Source of the DNA: Flavobacterium microcysteis
Lineage (GTDB): Bacteria > Bacteroidota > Bacteroidia > Flavobacteriales > Flavobacteriaceae
NCBI RefSeq assembly: GCF_006385255.1
Contig: NZ_VFJE01000055.1
Coordinates: forward strand, 124,001-188,000
DNA length: 64,000 nt
Direction of reading: 5' to 3'
The notes under the pieces are model-generated. The model saw only the letters and a list, made by a program, of their open reading frames with translations, was not told where the DNA came from and did no database searches. Shown piece by piece: positions 45,685 through 54,334 of this stretch. A program made the translations under genes and the position numbers. Each line of letters begins with the position of its first letter. Position 1 is the first letter of the stretch.

Positions 45685-46521
45685 TCAATTTTTAAGGTGT
45701 TGCCTTGGTGTGGTTCCATATTTTGCTTTGTAAGCCTGAATAAAGCTGGATAAGTTCTCGTAGCCAACTTCGAAATAAATTTCAGATGAGCTTTTGTGTT
45801 CTTTGTTAATCAGGTAATGGGCATATTCCAGCCTTTTATTCTGAAACCATTTTACAGGCGATTCCGGGTAATGTTTTTCAAACTCACGTTTGAAAGTAGA
45901 AACACTCATGTTGCATAAAAAGGCCAGTTCTTTGAGGGTTAGTTTATTGAGTTGGTTGCTTTCTATTGTACGGGTAAATTTTCGGATGGTATCATTATTA
46001 TTTGAAACGAGTGATTGGAGGAAATCTGTACCATGTAATTCTGTAAGGTATAGCATTATTTCCTGAAATTTAACTTCCAGTAAATTGTTTCTTATTTTGC
46101 CCGAAAGTTTTAAGATGGCAGTTAGGCTTTGAATAAAGTGTCTGATGAATTCATCGTATTCAAATGCATGGACAGAGCTGTTTTTCGCTGGTTCTGTTTT
46201 GTTTAGCTCTATATTTTCAATAAATTTCGACAGGGCAGTATCCGAGAAGAAAAGAAGGAGACTTCTGTAATTATTCCTATCGGATAGTTGTTCCGTCATC
46301 AGACAGTGCCCTGATTTCATCAAAACAAATTTTGAGTTGTTTATTGATAAAGATGAATTGTTGAATATAACATCTTTGTAGCCTTCTAACAGGAAGCTAA
46401 AAGTATTCTGGTTTAATATGATTTGTTGTTTGGAAATTTTCCGAGATGAAGAATAATTGAAAATCTGAACAGATAGTGATGTGTCTATATTTAATTCATC
46501 GGGAAGTGTAACAATATTCAT
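45685..46521 (-). CDS. AraC-family transcriptional regulator
   Basis: 278 residues. The C-terminal AraC/XylS DNA-binding domain (about 180-278) has two helix-turn-helix motifs: TLKELAFLCNMSVSTFKREFEKHY and the closing SSEIYFEVGYENLSSFIQAYKAKYGTTPRQH in parts (the GY..x.SF.xxFK..G.TP signature, here YENLSSFIQAYKAKYGTTP). The N-terminal 170 residues are a ligand-sensing half with a small beta region (FSFLLEGYKDVIFNN). The target genes are unknown; the PEBP gene 88 bp downstream is the nearest candidate. No other regulator is nearby. Confidence 0.9.
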   Translation of the reverse strand: MNIVTLPDELNIDTSLSVQIFNYSSSRKISKQQIILNQNTFSFLLEGYKDVIFNNSSLSINNSKFVLMKSGHCLMTEQLSDRNNYRSLLLFFSDTALSKFIENIELNKTEPAKNSSVHAFEYDEFIRHFIQSLTAILKLSGKIRNNLLEVKFQEIMLYLTELHGTDFLQSLVSNNNDTIRKFTRTIESNQLNKLTLKELAFLCNMSVSTFKREFEKHYPESPVKWFQNKRLEYAHYLINKEHKSSSEIYFEVGYENLSSFIQAYKAKYGTTPRQHLKN

Positions 46522-46772
46522 GAGTTTTCTTGCTTTGTTTTACGACTTTTTGTGTAGATATTGATAAAAAGTGAGAATTTTGATATAATTATTGAATTGA
46601 AAAACTACTACTCAAATTTTTGCACTTCAGCCAAGTCTGATGCAAAACCCTTATTATCTGCCGTTTTTTTCAGTTAAAATCGCAATAAATTTCTACTATA
46701 TTAAAATTTGTTTTTTTGTCAGATACGATTTGGAAAACGAACTCATTTAGCGTTTCTTTTAGCAATACCTTG

Positions 46773-47330
46773 TTATCGGTTTACTTTCTTTTCAGTTCCA
46801 TCGTTATTTATAAACTTGAATTCGTGGTCTTGATTAATGATTTGTCCTCCTGCTTGCAAAAAGCTTTCAAATAAACCTCGCCAATCCTCAATGTCATTTT
46901 CTTTCTCAGTGTCCCAACGAATTAGTCCATATTCATTCCTGTCTTTACTTTTACCTAAAACCACGCCACGCTCATTTTCTAAAGAAACTTTCGTTCCTAT
47001 CAAAAAATCTTGGCTTCTTTTCCATTGGTCAGTAATCCGAAATACATTGTCTCCAATTTCTTTCCCTTTTTCACTAAGCAAAGTTTCCCATTCTTTTGTT
47101 GGTGTAAACCATTCCCATATTCTTGTAAAATCAGCTACATTATCACCTTCAATTTCATATAACTCTTCAATATAATTGTCTTTGAATTTCAAGAATTGAC
47201 TTTCACTATTTTTACTTGCTATTTCAATCAAAAGTTTTTCACCTCTATGCAAGTCGTCAAACAATTCAAATAGTTCCCATTTTTTCCAATAATCAACTTT
47301 GGAAAGCTTTTCTGATAGTCGTTTGAGCAT
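46773..47330 (-). CDS. Uncharacterised cytoplasmic protein
   Basis: 185 residues from the ATG at 47330. A longer form from the TTG at 47390 would run across a TATATTTG -7 element (47361-47368), so I reject it. The protein is acidic, with Trp-rich stretches (WEWFTPTKEWETLL, IRWDTEKENDIEDW) and a beta-rich centre (DFLIGTKVSLENERGVVLGKSKDRNEYGL). There is no signal peptide or membrane segment and I recognise no family. The size and Trp content resemble small immunity proteins, but no toxin gene is near; the gene is isolated by 250 bp on each side. Confidence 0.5.
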   Translation of the reverse strand: MLKRLSEKLSKVDYWKKWELFELFDDLHRGEKLLIEIASKNSESQFLKFKDNYIEELYEIEGDNVADFTRIWEWFTPTKEWETLLSEKGKEIGDNVFRITDQWKRSQDFLIGTKVSLENERGVVLGKSKDRNEYGLIRWDTEKENDIEDWRGLFESFLQAGGQIINQDHEFKFINNDGTEKKVNR

Positions 47331-47360
47331 ACTGTTATCTTTAAACTTGCGGTTAACTTT

Positions 47361-47368
47361 CAAATATA
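47361..47368 (-). promoter_or_regulatory. -7 promoter element for the unknown gene at 46773
   Basis: On the minus strand TATATTTG, a full TAnnTTTG match, lies 31 bp before the ATG at 47330 and inside the longer TTG-started ORF. Confidence 0.5.
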
Positions 47369-47492
47369 AGGAACTTTGTGATGAAAGCAAATGAGTGAAA
47401 TCAGGTAATGATTTTTGGTTGTAATCAACGACTTGTATGTGTTTTTAGTTCGTTTTGTATGTATGCTGTTTTCTTTGTGAATTACTGACGAT

Positions 47493-47528
47493 AAAAAAAT
47501 CCTGTCTTAATTAAACAAGACAGGATTT
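47493..47528 (-). terminator. Terminator of the alkaline phosphatase gene
   Basis: AAATCCTGTCTT (47497-47508) pairs with AAGACAGGATTT (47517-47528), a 12-bp stem, with T-run on the minus strand after it. It ends the minus-strand gene at 47574. Confidence 0.85.
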
Positions 47529-47573
47529 CAATATAATAAAAAGTAAATTTCTGATTTAGAAGAGACTTGGCTT

Positions 47574-48989
47574 TTAAAACTTATTCTCAACTTCAGCAGC
47601 CTGAAGCATTAAATAATGCAGGTCCGTGTTTTTAACAAAAGGCTTTAGAAGCTCACTTCCAGGGCCAAACATTGCCAATTCAACATAATCGGCAGAGTGA
47701 TCCATACTGATCCAACCTACTGAATTTGTTTTCTGTTGCATTTCAGAAAATGCCTTATACGGTAGTTTTTTATAATTGTATAGGCCTTCTTCTTTATGCA
47801 AGCCATCATAATAACTCAAGATTGTTTTGGCTTCTTCATCGTTAGGAATGTGTCCGTTTGCTTTTTCGATGACTTCTTTTACTTGTGAAATTGAAAAGCT
47901 TGGAGTGATTTGGTTCAGGATCCATTCGTTAGTTTGTGTGTACTTTTGAATGCTGTCAAAATTGTCATTCGCATTTTTCCCATAGATTACTCCCGGATTG
48001 GCATTTCCGTGGTCGGTTGTAATGATAACCAAAGTTTCTTTGTCTTTTTCAGCAAAGTCTATAGCAACCTTTACGGCTTCGTCAAAAGCAATCTGGTCGT
48101 TTATTAAAGCTGCAATATCATTAGCATGGGCTGCCCAATCCACTTTCCCGCCTTCTATTTGAAGCACAAATCCGTTTTTGTGGTTTTTCATGCGGTCAAT
48201 AGCTTTTTGTGCCATTTCTGCCAAGGTAGGAACGGTTTTCGTTAAATCACTATCACTATTTCGGTCAACAGAATAAGGAAGCGCATCATCAGAAAAAACG
48301 CCCAATACCGGCTTGTCATTTGAGGTGCTAAGCATTTCTGCACGTGTTTTTGCAACTTGATAGCCTTTTGCCTGAAATGCAGCAAACATATCCTTTTTGT
48401 CTTTTCTGGTTTGAGCTGAGAAATAATTTTTACCACCGCCCATCATAATATCAAATTCCAGATCAAGATAGATTTCGGCAATATCATCCTGACTGTTTCT
48501 GCTTTTACTGTTTACACAAAAGCCGGCAGGAGTAGCATGGGTAATCGGAACTGTGGTTACACATCCGGCCATTTTTCCGCTTCTTTTGAATTTTTGCCAG
48601 ATAGGTAAGTGTGGTTTTCCGTCAGGACCTACATTCAGTGATCCGTTATTTACACGAAAACCACCACCCCAAGATGAACTGGCCGCAGCAGAATCCGTAA
48701 CAATCGAACTGGCTGAAGCGGTGTCCATTAAAGCTCTTGAAACTCGGTTGTCTTTATATAATTGAATCCAATTGGATCCTTTTCCATATTTTCTATTCAG
48801 GAATAGGTCGGCCATGTTAAGTGTCCCGGTGCTCATTCCGTCACTGACCAGCAAAATGATGTTCTTGGCTTTTTTATTTTTGTTAATCGTTTCAAAATCC
48901 AGAACATTGGCATTGCCCTGAAAAGGATTCAAAACTGCGGCTCCTATTGTAAACAGCGAACCGTTTCTGAAAAATTTCCTTCTATCCAT
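47574..48989 (-). CDS. Alkaline phosphatase, Tat-type signal
   Basis: 471 residues. The N-terminus MDRRKFFRNGS is a twin-arginine (Tat) signal, so the enzyme folds in the cytoplasm before export. Core motifs follow the PhoA family: NIILLVSDGMSTGTLN (metal site), DTASASSIVTDSAAASSS with the nucleophilic Ser, GCVTTVPITHATPAGFC, LQIEGGKVDWAAHAND and TTDHGNANP. A DHSADYVELAMFGPG motif with the third metal site is at the C-terminus. It hydrolyses phosphomonoesters outside the cytoplasm to supply phosphate. A full -7 element lies 23 bp upstream. Confidence 0.92.
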   Translation of the reverse strand: MDRRKFFRNGSLFTIGAAVLNPFQGNANVLDFETINKNKKAKNIILLVSDGMSTGTLNMADLFLNRKYGKGSNWIQLYKDNRVSRALMDTASASSIVTDSAAASSSWGGGFRVNNGSLNVGPDGKPHLPIWQKFKRSGKMAGCVTTVPITHATPAGFCVNSKSRNSQDDIAEIYLDLEFDIMMGGGKNYFSAQTRKDKKDMFAAFQAKGYQVAKTRAEMLSTSNDKPVLGVFSDDALPYSVDRNSDSDLTKTVPTLAEMAQKAIDRMKNHKNGFVLQIEGGKVDWAAHANDIAALINDQIAFDEAVKVAIDFAEKDKETLVIITTDHGNANPGVIYGKNANDNFDSIQKYTQTNEWILNQITPSFSISQVKEVIEKANGHIPNDEEAKTILSYYDGLHKEEGLYNYKKLPYKAFSEMQQKTNSVGWISMDHSADYVELAMFGPGSELLKPFVKNTDLHYLMLQAAEVENKF

Positions 48990-49011
48990 GTGGTAAAATC
49001 TTTATGAAGCC

Positions 49012-49019
49012 CAAAGATA
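49012..49019 (-). promoter_or_regulatory. -7 promoter element for the alkaline phosphatase gene
   Basis: On the minus strand TATCTTTG followed by G matches TAnnTTTG, 22 bp before the ATG at 48989. No phosphate-box sequence is evident. Confidence 0.55.
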
Positions 49020-49071
49020 ATCAACTAACATTTTACAGCGATTAACTATTTGTTATTTTAAGAGTTTTTAT

Positions 49072-49102
49072 AAAAAAAAAGCCCCAAGCTAATGCTATGG
49101 GA
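49072..49102 (-). terminator. Terminator after lysA
   Basis: On the minus strand an imperfect hairpin (GTCCCATAGC...GCTTGGGGC) is followed by nine T residues. The stem has mismatches but the T-run is long; it sits about 30 bp past the lysA stop. Confidence 0.6.
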
Positions 49103-49129
49103 CCCTTCCTCAAAATATACTTAACCAAA

Positions 49130-50365
49130 CTAATTTTTAGAAACCAGCTCGTAACTTTTGTCAAATTCTACAATGACTTGGTTTCTTATTAAATCGTCAA
49201 AATTTTCTCTTTCTCTGATAAGGTGTCCTTTTCCTTCATACCACAATACTTCAGCAGGTTTAAATCTGGAATTGTAATTGGATGACATCGAAAAGCAATA
49301 GGCTCCTGCATTCCTGAAACACAGAATATCACCTTCTTTAATTTCTGCAATTCTTCTATTGTTGGCAAAAGTGTCTGTTTCACAGATGTAACCTACAACA
49401 GAATAAAAACGTTCTTTGCCTTTAGGGTTGGAAATATTTTCAATATGATGTTGCGAACCATAAAACATGGGTCTTATTAAGTGGTTGAAGCCACTATCAA
49501 CACCTGCAAAAACAGTAGAAGTTGTTTGTTTTACAACATTTACTTTAGCTAAAAAGAAGCCGGCTTCGCTAACTAAAAATTTACCCGGTTCAAAAGCTAA
49601 AGTCAGTTCACGGCCATATTCATTGCAAAAAGCATTGAATCGCTTGCTCAGTTTTTTGCCTAGTTCTTCAATATTGGTTTCAATATCGTCTTTTTTATAA
49701 GGTACTTTAAAGCCGCTCCCAAAATCAAGAAATTCAAGATTGCTGAAATGTTTAGCAGTGTCAAAAAGTATTTCAGCTGCATATAGGAACACTTCAATAT
49801 CCAGAATGTCTGATCCCGTATGCATATGGATTCCATTGATATTCATACCTGTATTTTCGACAATTCGCAATAAGTGAGGCATCTGATGTACAGAAATTCC
49901 AAACTTGCTATCGATATGTCCTACTGAAATATTTGCATTTCCGCCTGCCATGACATGCGGATTGATTCTGATGCAGACCGGAATGGATGGGTATTTTGCC
50001 CCAAAATGTTCCAATACGGATAAGTTGTCGATATTAATCTGAACACCAAGATGTGCCGCTGCTTCAATTTCTTCAAAAGAAACACCGTTAGGAGTGTAGA
50101 TGATTTTTTCCGGCTCAAATCCTGCGTACAATCCAAGTTGTACTTCCTGGATTGAAACCGTATCCAATCCGGAACCTAATTCTTTTAGAAGTTTTAATAT
50201 AGAGATATTCGATAATGCTTTTACGGCATAGTTTATACGTAAGCTTCCGACTTTTGAAAATGCATTCGTCAGTCGGGTATATTGAGACTGGATTTTTGCA
50301 GCATCATATACATACAGCGGACTTCCAAACTCTTCTGACAATTGCAGTAAATCTTTCGTTTGCAT
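49130..50365 (-). CDS. lysA: Diaminopimelate decarboxylase
   Basis: 411 residues. LysA removes CO2 from meso-diaminopimelate to give lysine, with PLP. The catalytic Lys49 lies in NYAVKALSN, and the fold III PLP pattern continues with SGLDTVSIQEVQLGLYAGFEPEKIIYTPN, VCIRINPHVMAGGNANISVG, HSKFGIS-like DSKFGISVHQ, GIHMHTGSDI and the C-terminal GYICETDTFANNR and the active-site Cys and Glu. The length and motif order are normal. It is preceded by a complete promoter with both -33 and -7 elements. The neighbours are not lysine genes. Confidence 0.92.
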   Translation of the reverse strand: MQTKDLLQLSEEFGSPLYVYDAAKIQSQYTRLTNAFSKVGSLRINYAVKALSNISILKLLKELGSGLDTVSIQEVQLGLYAGFEPEKIIYTPNGVSFEEIEAAAHLGVQINIDNLSVLEHFGAKYPSIPVCIRINPHVMAGGNANISVGHIDSKFGISVHQMPHLLRIVENTGMNINGIHMHTGSDILDIEVFLYAAEILFDTAKHFSNLEFLDFGSGFKVPYKKDDIETNIEELGKKLSKRFNAFCNEYGRELTLAFEPGKFLVSEAGFFLAKVNVVKQTTSTVFAGVDSGFNHLIRPMFYGSQHHIENISNPKGKERFYSVVGYICETDTFANNRRIAEIKEGDILCFRNAGAYCFSMSSNYNSRFKPAEVLWYEGKGHLIRERENFDDLIRNQVIVEFDKSYELVSKN

Positions 50366-50384
50366 GACTTTAAATTCTTTTATA

Positions 50385-50417
50385 CAAAACTATAATCGAA
50401 TTTTTTATCTTGCAAAA
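50385..50417 (-). promoter_or_regulatory. Complete -33/-7 promoter for lysA
   Basis: On the minus strand TTTTG (50413-50417) is followed after exactly 20 bases by TAGTTTTG (50385-50392). This matches the Bacteroidetes TTTG-N(19-21)-TAnnTTTG promoter and is the clearest in the window. Confidence 0.75.
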
Positions 50418-50489
50418 TAATAACTTATATTAACAAAAATCAACATATTGTTGTTTTTGAAACATAAAATAATTAAAAAACAAATTATT

Positions 50490-50903
50490 TTAACGAATAA
50501 ATTTAAGGATTATACCGTCGGCTTCACCCTGATTAATCTGTAAAGTAGTATTGGTGACTATATAACAGCCATAATTCGTTCCGTCAAGAACAAGAGAACG
50601 GGCACATGTTTCAGGAGTCATATCATTATTGGTTATGGAGTAGCTATAATTGCCAGATTCAAATACATCTTGTTTGGATGCGTCGGTATTGTTATTTACG
50701 ACCGTAAAAGTACTGTTAGAAGTATTAAAATTCCATTGAATAGTTCCCGGTTCGAACTGATCCCTGATTCCGGCTATGGTACCATTAACTTCTATTAATT
50801 TCCATACTCCGCTTAATGAAGTATCATTTCTATTATCGTCGTCGTTATTGCAGCCTAGCAATATCATTACTGCAAATAAGCATATTAGTTGGATTTTTTT
50901 CAT
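50490..50903 (-). CDS. Small lipoprotein, lipocalin-like fold
   Basis: 137 residues with lipobox ILLGC (Cys about 18) followed by an Asp/Asn-rich spacer. The body, LSGVWKLIEVNG and then alternating strands (TIQWNFNTSNSTFTVVNN, GNYSYSITNND), fits the lipocalin-like small beta-barrel lipoproteins common in Flavobacteriia; a pair of Cys (C-A-R-S and GCYI) may form a disulphide. Ligand and function are unknown. It stands alone between lysA and sucC. Confidence 0.7.
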   Translation of the reverse strand: MKKIQLICLFAVMILLGCNNDDDNRNDTSLSGVWKLIEVNGTIAGIRDQFEPGTIQWNFNTSNSTFTVVNNNTDASKQDVFESGNYSYSITNNDMTPETCARSLVLDGTNYGCYIVTNTTLQINQGEADGIILKFIR

Positions 50904-51107
50904 GATTATTTGTTTTAAAGGGTTGGGTTTTGCGTTTAATGTATATTAAAGATGTTAAAAAAGTAAAAAAGTTGCTTTTATTTTTGTGTTTTTAATAAAA
51001 AAAATGAAATAATAAATAATGTAGGATACTAAGAAAAGTAGAATCAGAATAGGTAGGCAAGCATTAAATAAAAGAAATAATTCTTTCGCTGATTAGATGA
51101 AAATTGC

Positions 51108-51115
51108 TATTTTTG
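51108..51115 (+). promoter_or_regulatory. -7 promoter element for sucC
   Basis: TATTTTTG matches TAnnTTTG; TTTCG about 20 bases upstream (51084-51088) is a partial -33 match. The leader to the ATG at 51147 would be about 27 nt. Confidence 0.55.
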
Positions 51116-51146
51116 TGGCACTTTTAAAAAGTCAAAAAACTTCAAT

Positions 51147-52340
51147 ATGGATATACACGAATACCAAGGAAAAGAAATATTAGCCAGTTACGGCGTGAAA
51201 GTTCAACGTGGTTATGTTGCCAATAATCCTCAGGAAGCTGTTACGGTTGCAAAACAATTGACGGCTGAGACAGGAACTGGATGGCACGTGATTAAAGCTC
51301 AGGTTCACGCAGGTGGAAGAGGAAAAGGTGGAGGTGTGAAATTGGCTAAAAATTTACAGCAGGTAGAAGAGTTAGCTGAACAGATCATAGGAATGCAGTT
51401 AATTACTCCTCAGACTTCTGCTGAAGGAAAAAAAGTACACAAAGTTTTGGTAGCTGAGGATGTTTATTATCCAGGTGAAAGCGAAACTTCAGAATTCTAT
51501 ATGTCAGTTTTATTGAATAGAGGTAAAGGGCGTAACATGATTATGTATTCTACTGAAGGTGGAATGGATATCGAAGAAGTTGCTGAAAAAACACCTCATT
51601 TAATCTTCACTGAAGAAATTGATCCTACTGTAGGATTGCAAGCTTTCCAGGCTAGAAGAATTGCATTTAATCTTGGACTTTCAGGAAATGCTTTCAAAGA
51701 AATGGTTCAGTTTGTAGATTCTTTATATAAGGCTTATGTTGGTTCAGACGCTTCTATGTTTGAAATCAACCCAGTTTTAAAAACATCTGACAACAAAATT
51801 ATTGCTGTTGATGCAAAAGTTAACCTGGATGACAATGCGTTGTACAGACACCCGGCTTTAGCAGAAATGCGTGATATTCGTGAAGAGAACCCAATCGAAG
51901 TTGAAGCAAAAGCTGCAGGTCTTAATTATGTAGATCTTGACGGAACTGTTGGTTGTATGGTTAATGGTGCTGGTCTTGCTATGGCAACGATGGACTTGAT
52001 TAAATATGCAGGTTTCGAACCAGCTAACTTCCTTGATGTAGGTGGTACTGCTGATGCTAAACGTGTGGAATTGGCTTTCAGAATTATCTTGAAAGATCCT
52101 AACGTAAAAGCAATCTTGATTAATATCTTTGGTGGTATCGTTCGTTGTGACCGTGTTGCTCAAGGTGTTATCGATGCATACAAAAATATGGGTGATAGCA
52201 TAAAAGTGCCAATCATTGTTCGTTTGCAAGGAACTAACGCAGAACTTGCTAAAGAAATGATCGATAACTCAGGAATGCCAATCTTATCTGCAGTACAATT
52301 CCAAGAAGCTGCTGATCAAGTAAAAGCTGCACTTAGCTAA
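51147..52340 (+). CDS. sucC: Succinyl-CoA synthetase beta subunit
   Basis: 397 residues. SucC with SucD converts succinyl-CoA to succinate with gain of ATP or GTP, in the TCA cycle. The N-terminal ATP-grasp domain starts with [17 protein letters not shown], followed by [20 protein letters not shown]. Core motifs are [27 protein letters not shown] (in pieces), then [21 protein letters not shown] and [19 protein letters not shown], and the C-terminal CoA ligase part with [16 protein letters not shown]. The sucD gene is not next to it. A terminator follows at once. Confidence 0.96.
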   Translation: MDIHEYQGKEILASYGVKVQRGYVANNPQEAVTVAKQLTAETGTGWHVIKAQVHAGGRGKGGGVKLAKNLQQVEELAEQIIGMQLITPQTSAEGKKVHKVLVAEDVYYPGESETSEFYMSVLLNRGKGRNMIMYSTEGGMDIEEVAEKTPHLIFTEEIDPTVGLQAFQARRIAFNLGLSGNAFKEMVQFVDSLYKAYVGSDASMFEINPVLKTSDNKIIAVDAKVNLDDNALYRHPALAEMRDIREENPIEVEAKAAGLNYVDLDGTVGCMVNGAGLAMATMDLIKYAGFEPANFLDVGGTADAKRVELAFRIILKDPNVKAILINIFGGIVRCDRVAQGVIDAYKNMGDSIKVPIIVRLQGTNAELAKEMIDNSGMPILSAVQFQEAADQVKAALS

Positions 52341-52363
52341 TAGTATATATTTATATTTCAATA

Positions 52364-52395
52364 AAAAAATCCTAATCGAAAGATTAGGATTTTTT
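52364..52395. terminator. Bidirectional terminator
   Basis: AAAAAATCCTAATC pairs with GATTAGGATTTTTT around a GAAA tetraloop (52378-52381). It closes sucC and the convergent DUF4269 gene. Confidence 0.9.
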
Positions 52396-52398
52396 GTT

Positions 52399-52920
52399 TT
52401 ATTCGAGTTCGAGTAATACTTCGTAAGGATTTCCGTTTAAGTCCAGAAGTAGGGCAAAAGCGGGTTCTGTTTTATAGCCTTGCTCTTTTAATTTCCTGAT
52501 TTTTTCTCGGAACTTTTTTCCTTTCTGTTCTAGAATCTTGTATTCGATTAGCATATGGCGATACCCGTATTGCTTTTCTACAGGAATGTCCTGTCCAAAA
52601 ATTTCTATTTCAAAATTATCTAAGATAAAGCTGGAGATAATTGTTTCACGCCCATTGATAACCGTTTCAGAAATTTGAAATCCGGTTTCTTTGTCAAAAT
52701 TGGTTTTGATCTGATTGTAGAAACTAACTTTGTCGGTCCAATAGCAAGCAATATCTAAATCGCTAGATGGAATATCAATACAGATTGGAATCGTTCCCAC
52801 CAGCACCGGACTAAACTCTGAAAGCTTTTCAAGAATGGCATGTTGCGTTAAGGTCTGGTATGCTTCACGCTGTCTGCTATTTCCGGATTTAAGATATTCT
52901 ATTGTTAGAAAATCAATCAA
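52399..52920 (-). CDS. DUF4269 family protein
   Basis: 173 residues with a TTG start, 1 bp after the DUF1456 stop. DUF4269 core: FLTIEYLKSGNSRQREAYQ, LVGTIPICIDIPSSDLDIACY, TGFQISETVINGRETI, FEIEIFGQDIPVEKQYGYRHMLIEYKIL in pieces. The fold is predicted to be nucleotidyltransferase-like because SSDLDIA resembles the GS...DxD metal motif of that superfamily. The substrate is unknown. No ATG lies in frame near the start, so TTG is required by the conserved N-terminus. Confidence 0.8.
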   Translation of the reverse strand: MIDFLTIEYLKSGNSRQREAYQTLTQHAILEKLSEFSPVLVGTIPICIDIPSSDLDIACYWTDKVSFYNQIKTNFDKETGFQISETVINGRETIISSFILDNFEIEIFGQDIPVEKQYGYRHMLIEYKILEQKGKKFREKIRKLKEQGYKTEPAFALLLDLNGNPYEVLLELE

Positions 52921-52921
52921 T

Positions 52922-53353
52922 TTATGCTTTTTTGTTTTTACCGTTTTTGAATTTTACTTTCTCTACTGGATTGAATTTACTTTCAACTTTTTTAGGTTTG
53001 AAATTTTTAGAAGAAGATTTTACAAATGGTTTTTTCGGAGTTTCTTTTGTGGCTTCTTTTGGAGCAACTTTTTTGACAGCCGTTTTTAACTGGGTTTTGT
53101 TTTGATTGATGATATCCATAGCATTGGTAGGATTTTCTTTTGTCCCACGCAAATGAATGATTAAACCATTTAAAAAATTACGCAATACCTGGTCGCCACA
53201 TTCCATGTAGTTTGGATGGTCTTCTGCTCTAAAAAAAGCACCTAATTCAGGTTTGGAGATTCTGAAATCTACCAGTTGAAGTATGTCTACTATTTGATCA
53301 TCACGAAGCTGTAAGGCTACACGAAGCTTTTTAAAAATATCGTTGTTGTTCAT
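52922..53353 (-). CDS. DUF1456 family protein
   Basis: 143 residues from the ATG at 53353; a TTG at 53371 overlaps the -7 element. The core is two copies of a short helical motif: NNDIFKKLRVALQLRDDQIVDILQLVDF and the repeat CGDQVLRNFLNGLIIHLRG. A Lys- and Pro-rich tail (about 90-143) is strongly basic, which suggests nucleic-acid contact. DUF1456 members such as E. coli YehS have no known function. It starts a two-gene minus-strand unit with the DUF4269 gene. Confidence 0.85.
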   Translation of the reverse strand: MNNNDIFKKLRVALQLRDDQIVDILQLVDFRISKPELGAFFRAEDHPNYMECGDQVLRNFLNGLIIHLRGTKENPTNAMDIINQNKTQLKTAVKKVAPKEATKETPKKPFVKSSSKNFKPKKVESKFNPVEKVKFKNGKNKKA

Positions 53354-53368
53354 ATCCTTGATTTGTTG

Positions 53369-53376
53369 CAAAGATA
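53369..53376 (-). promoter_or_regulatory. -7 promoter element for the DUF1456 gene
   Basis: On the minus strand TATCTTTG followed by C matches TAnnTTTG, 16 bp before the ATG at 53353, and covers the alternative TTG at 53371. Confidence 0.55.
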
Positions 53377-53403
53377 GGTTATATTTTAGATAATAACCTT
53401 TCC

Positions 53404-53476
53404 GGAGTTCAAAACCCTAACCCTGCCAGGGTTCAAAACCCTGGCAGGGTTATCGATTCCGTACCCAGGCTGGGTT
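53404..53476. repeat. Palindromic repeat array
   Basis: AACCCTGCCAGGGTT (53419-53433) pairs perfectly with AACCCTGGCAGGGTT (53437-53451) around CAA. Partial copies flank it: GTTCAAAACCCT before (from 53407) and ACCCAGGCTGGGTT after (53463-53476). The array fills the 107-bp gap between the DUF1456 promoter and the esterase stop, and is GC-rich compared with its surroundings. Confidence 0.75.
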
Positions 53477-53483
53477 AAATTAT

Positions 53484-54302
53484 TTACAACAACCACAAAA
53501 CAGCTTTCGCAAAACCTTCCCTCCATAATTTCTCACCATGTTGTCCTCCTTTTACAATTACGGTCTTATCTAGCTTTAAGCAGTAACATCTGTTATGGTC
53601 CAAAAGTTTTTTAATATTTTGGGCATCAATAACCATATCATCACTTTCAGAATCGCCATATAAGAAATAGATTTTGGCTTTGATCTTTTCTGATTTTTCG
53701 GTTAGGGTATATATATCGTCAGTAAACCCGAAAGAAGGCGAGAAAACACCTGCTTTTCCAAAAACTTCTGGGTATTTTAAAACAGCATAATAGGAGACAA
53801 GCCCACCTAACGAACTACCAAAAATTGCGGTATTATTGGTATTGGTTTTTGTCCTGTAATTTTTATCAACGTACGGTTTTAATGTGTTTACAATGAAATC
53901 CAAATAATCGTCAGCTTTGCCGCCGCCATGTTTTTTATTTGGAAAAGGAGTAAGCTCGTCTATTCGTTTTTCATTTCCGTGTTCAATGCCAATAACAATA
54001 ACTTGTGCCTTGAGGCTGTCCAGTGTTTCATCAACATTCCATTCGCCTGCATAGGAAGTTTTGGCATCAAACAAGTTTTGTGCGTCGTGCATATAGATTA
54101 CAGGGTACTTTTTTTTAGAAGCGGTATAGCTTTTTGGAAGATAAACCCATATTTTCTTGACAGTTTTTAATTGGGGCGCTTCTATTTCAAAAGTGCTCAC
54201 CTGTGATGTAGCCGTACTTTCCTGTGCTTTTAGATTCAGAAAAAAACAGAATAAGAAAATTGTGAATAAATATCTCAAGTGAATGATTTTAGAGATGGAC
54301 AA
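53484..54302 (-). CDS. Secreted alpha/beta-hydrolase esterase
   Basis: 272 residues with a signal peptide ending LKAQ. It belongs to the esterase D/enterochelin esterase-like group: KIWVYLPKSYTASKKKYPVIYMHDAQNLFD in pieces, VIVIGIEHGNEKR, and the nucleophile elbow AIFGSSLGGLVSYYAVLKYPEVFG with the catalytic Ser near residue 165. A later Asp (LYGDSESDD) and a C-terminal His (KGGQHGEKLW) complete the triad. It probably cleaves esters of small acyl or feruloyl-type groups outside the cell. The start is a TTG; a second TTG 24 bp on is possible. Confidence 0.85.
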   Translation of the reverse strand: MSISKIIHLRYLFTIFLFCFFLNLKAQESTATSQVSTFEIEAPQLKTVKKIWVYLPKSYTASKKKYPVIYMHDAQNLFDAKTSYAGEWNVDETLDSLKAQVIVIGIEHGNEKRIDELTPFPNKKHGGGKADDYLDFIVNTLKPYVDKNYRTKTNTNNTAIFGSSLGGLVSYYAVLKYPEVFGKAGVFSPSFGFTDDIYTLTEKSEKIKAKIYFLYGDSESDDMVIDAQNIKKLLDHNRCYCLKLDKTVIVKGGQHGEKLWREGFAKAVLWLL

Positions 54303-54334
54303 AAAAGAATATTTTAGCTAAAAATAAGGATTTA

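Noticed and set aside
53404..53476. CRISPR array
   Set aside because: The copies are palindromic and adjacent, with no unique spacers of regular length and no cas genes.
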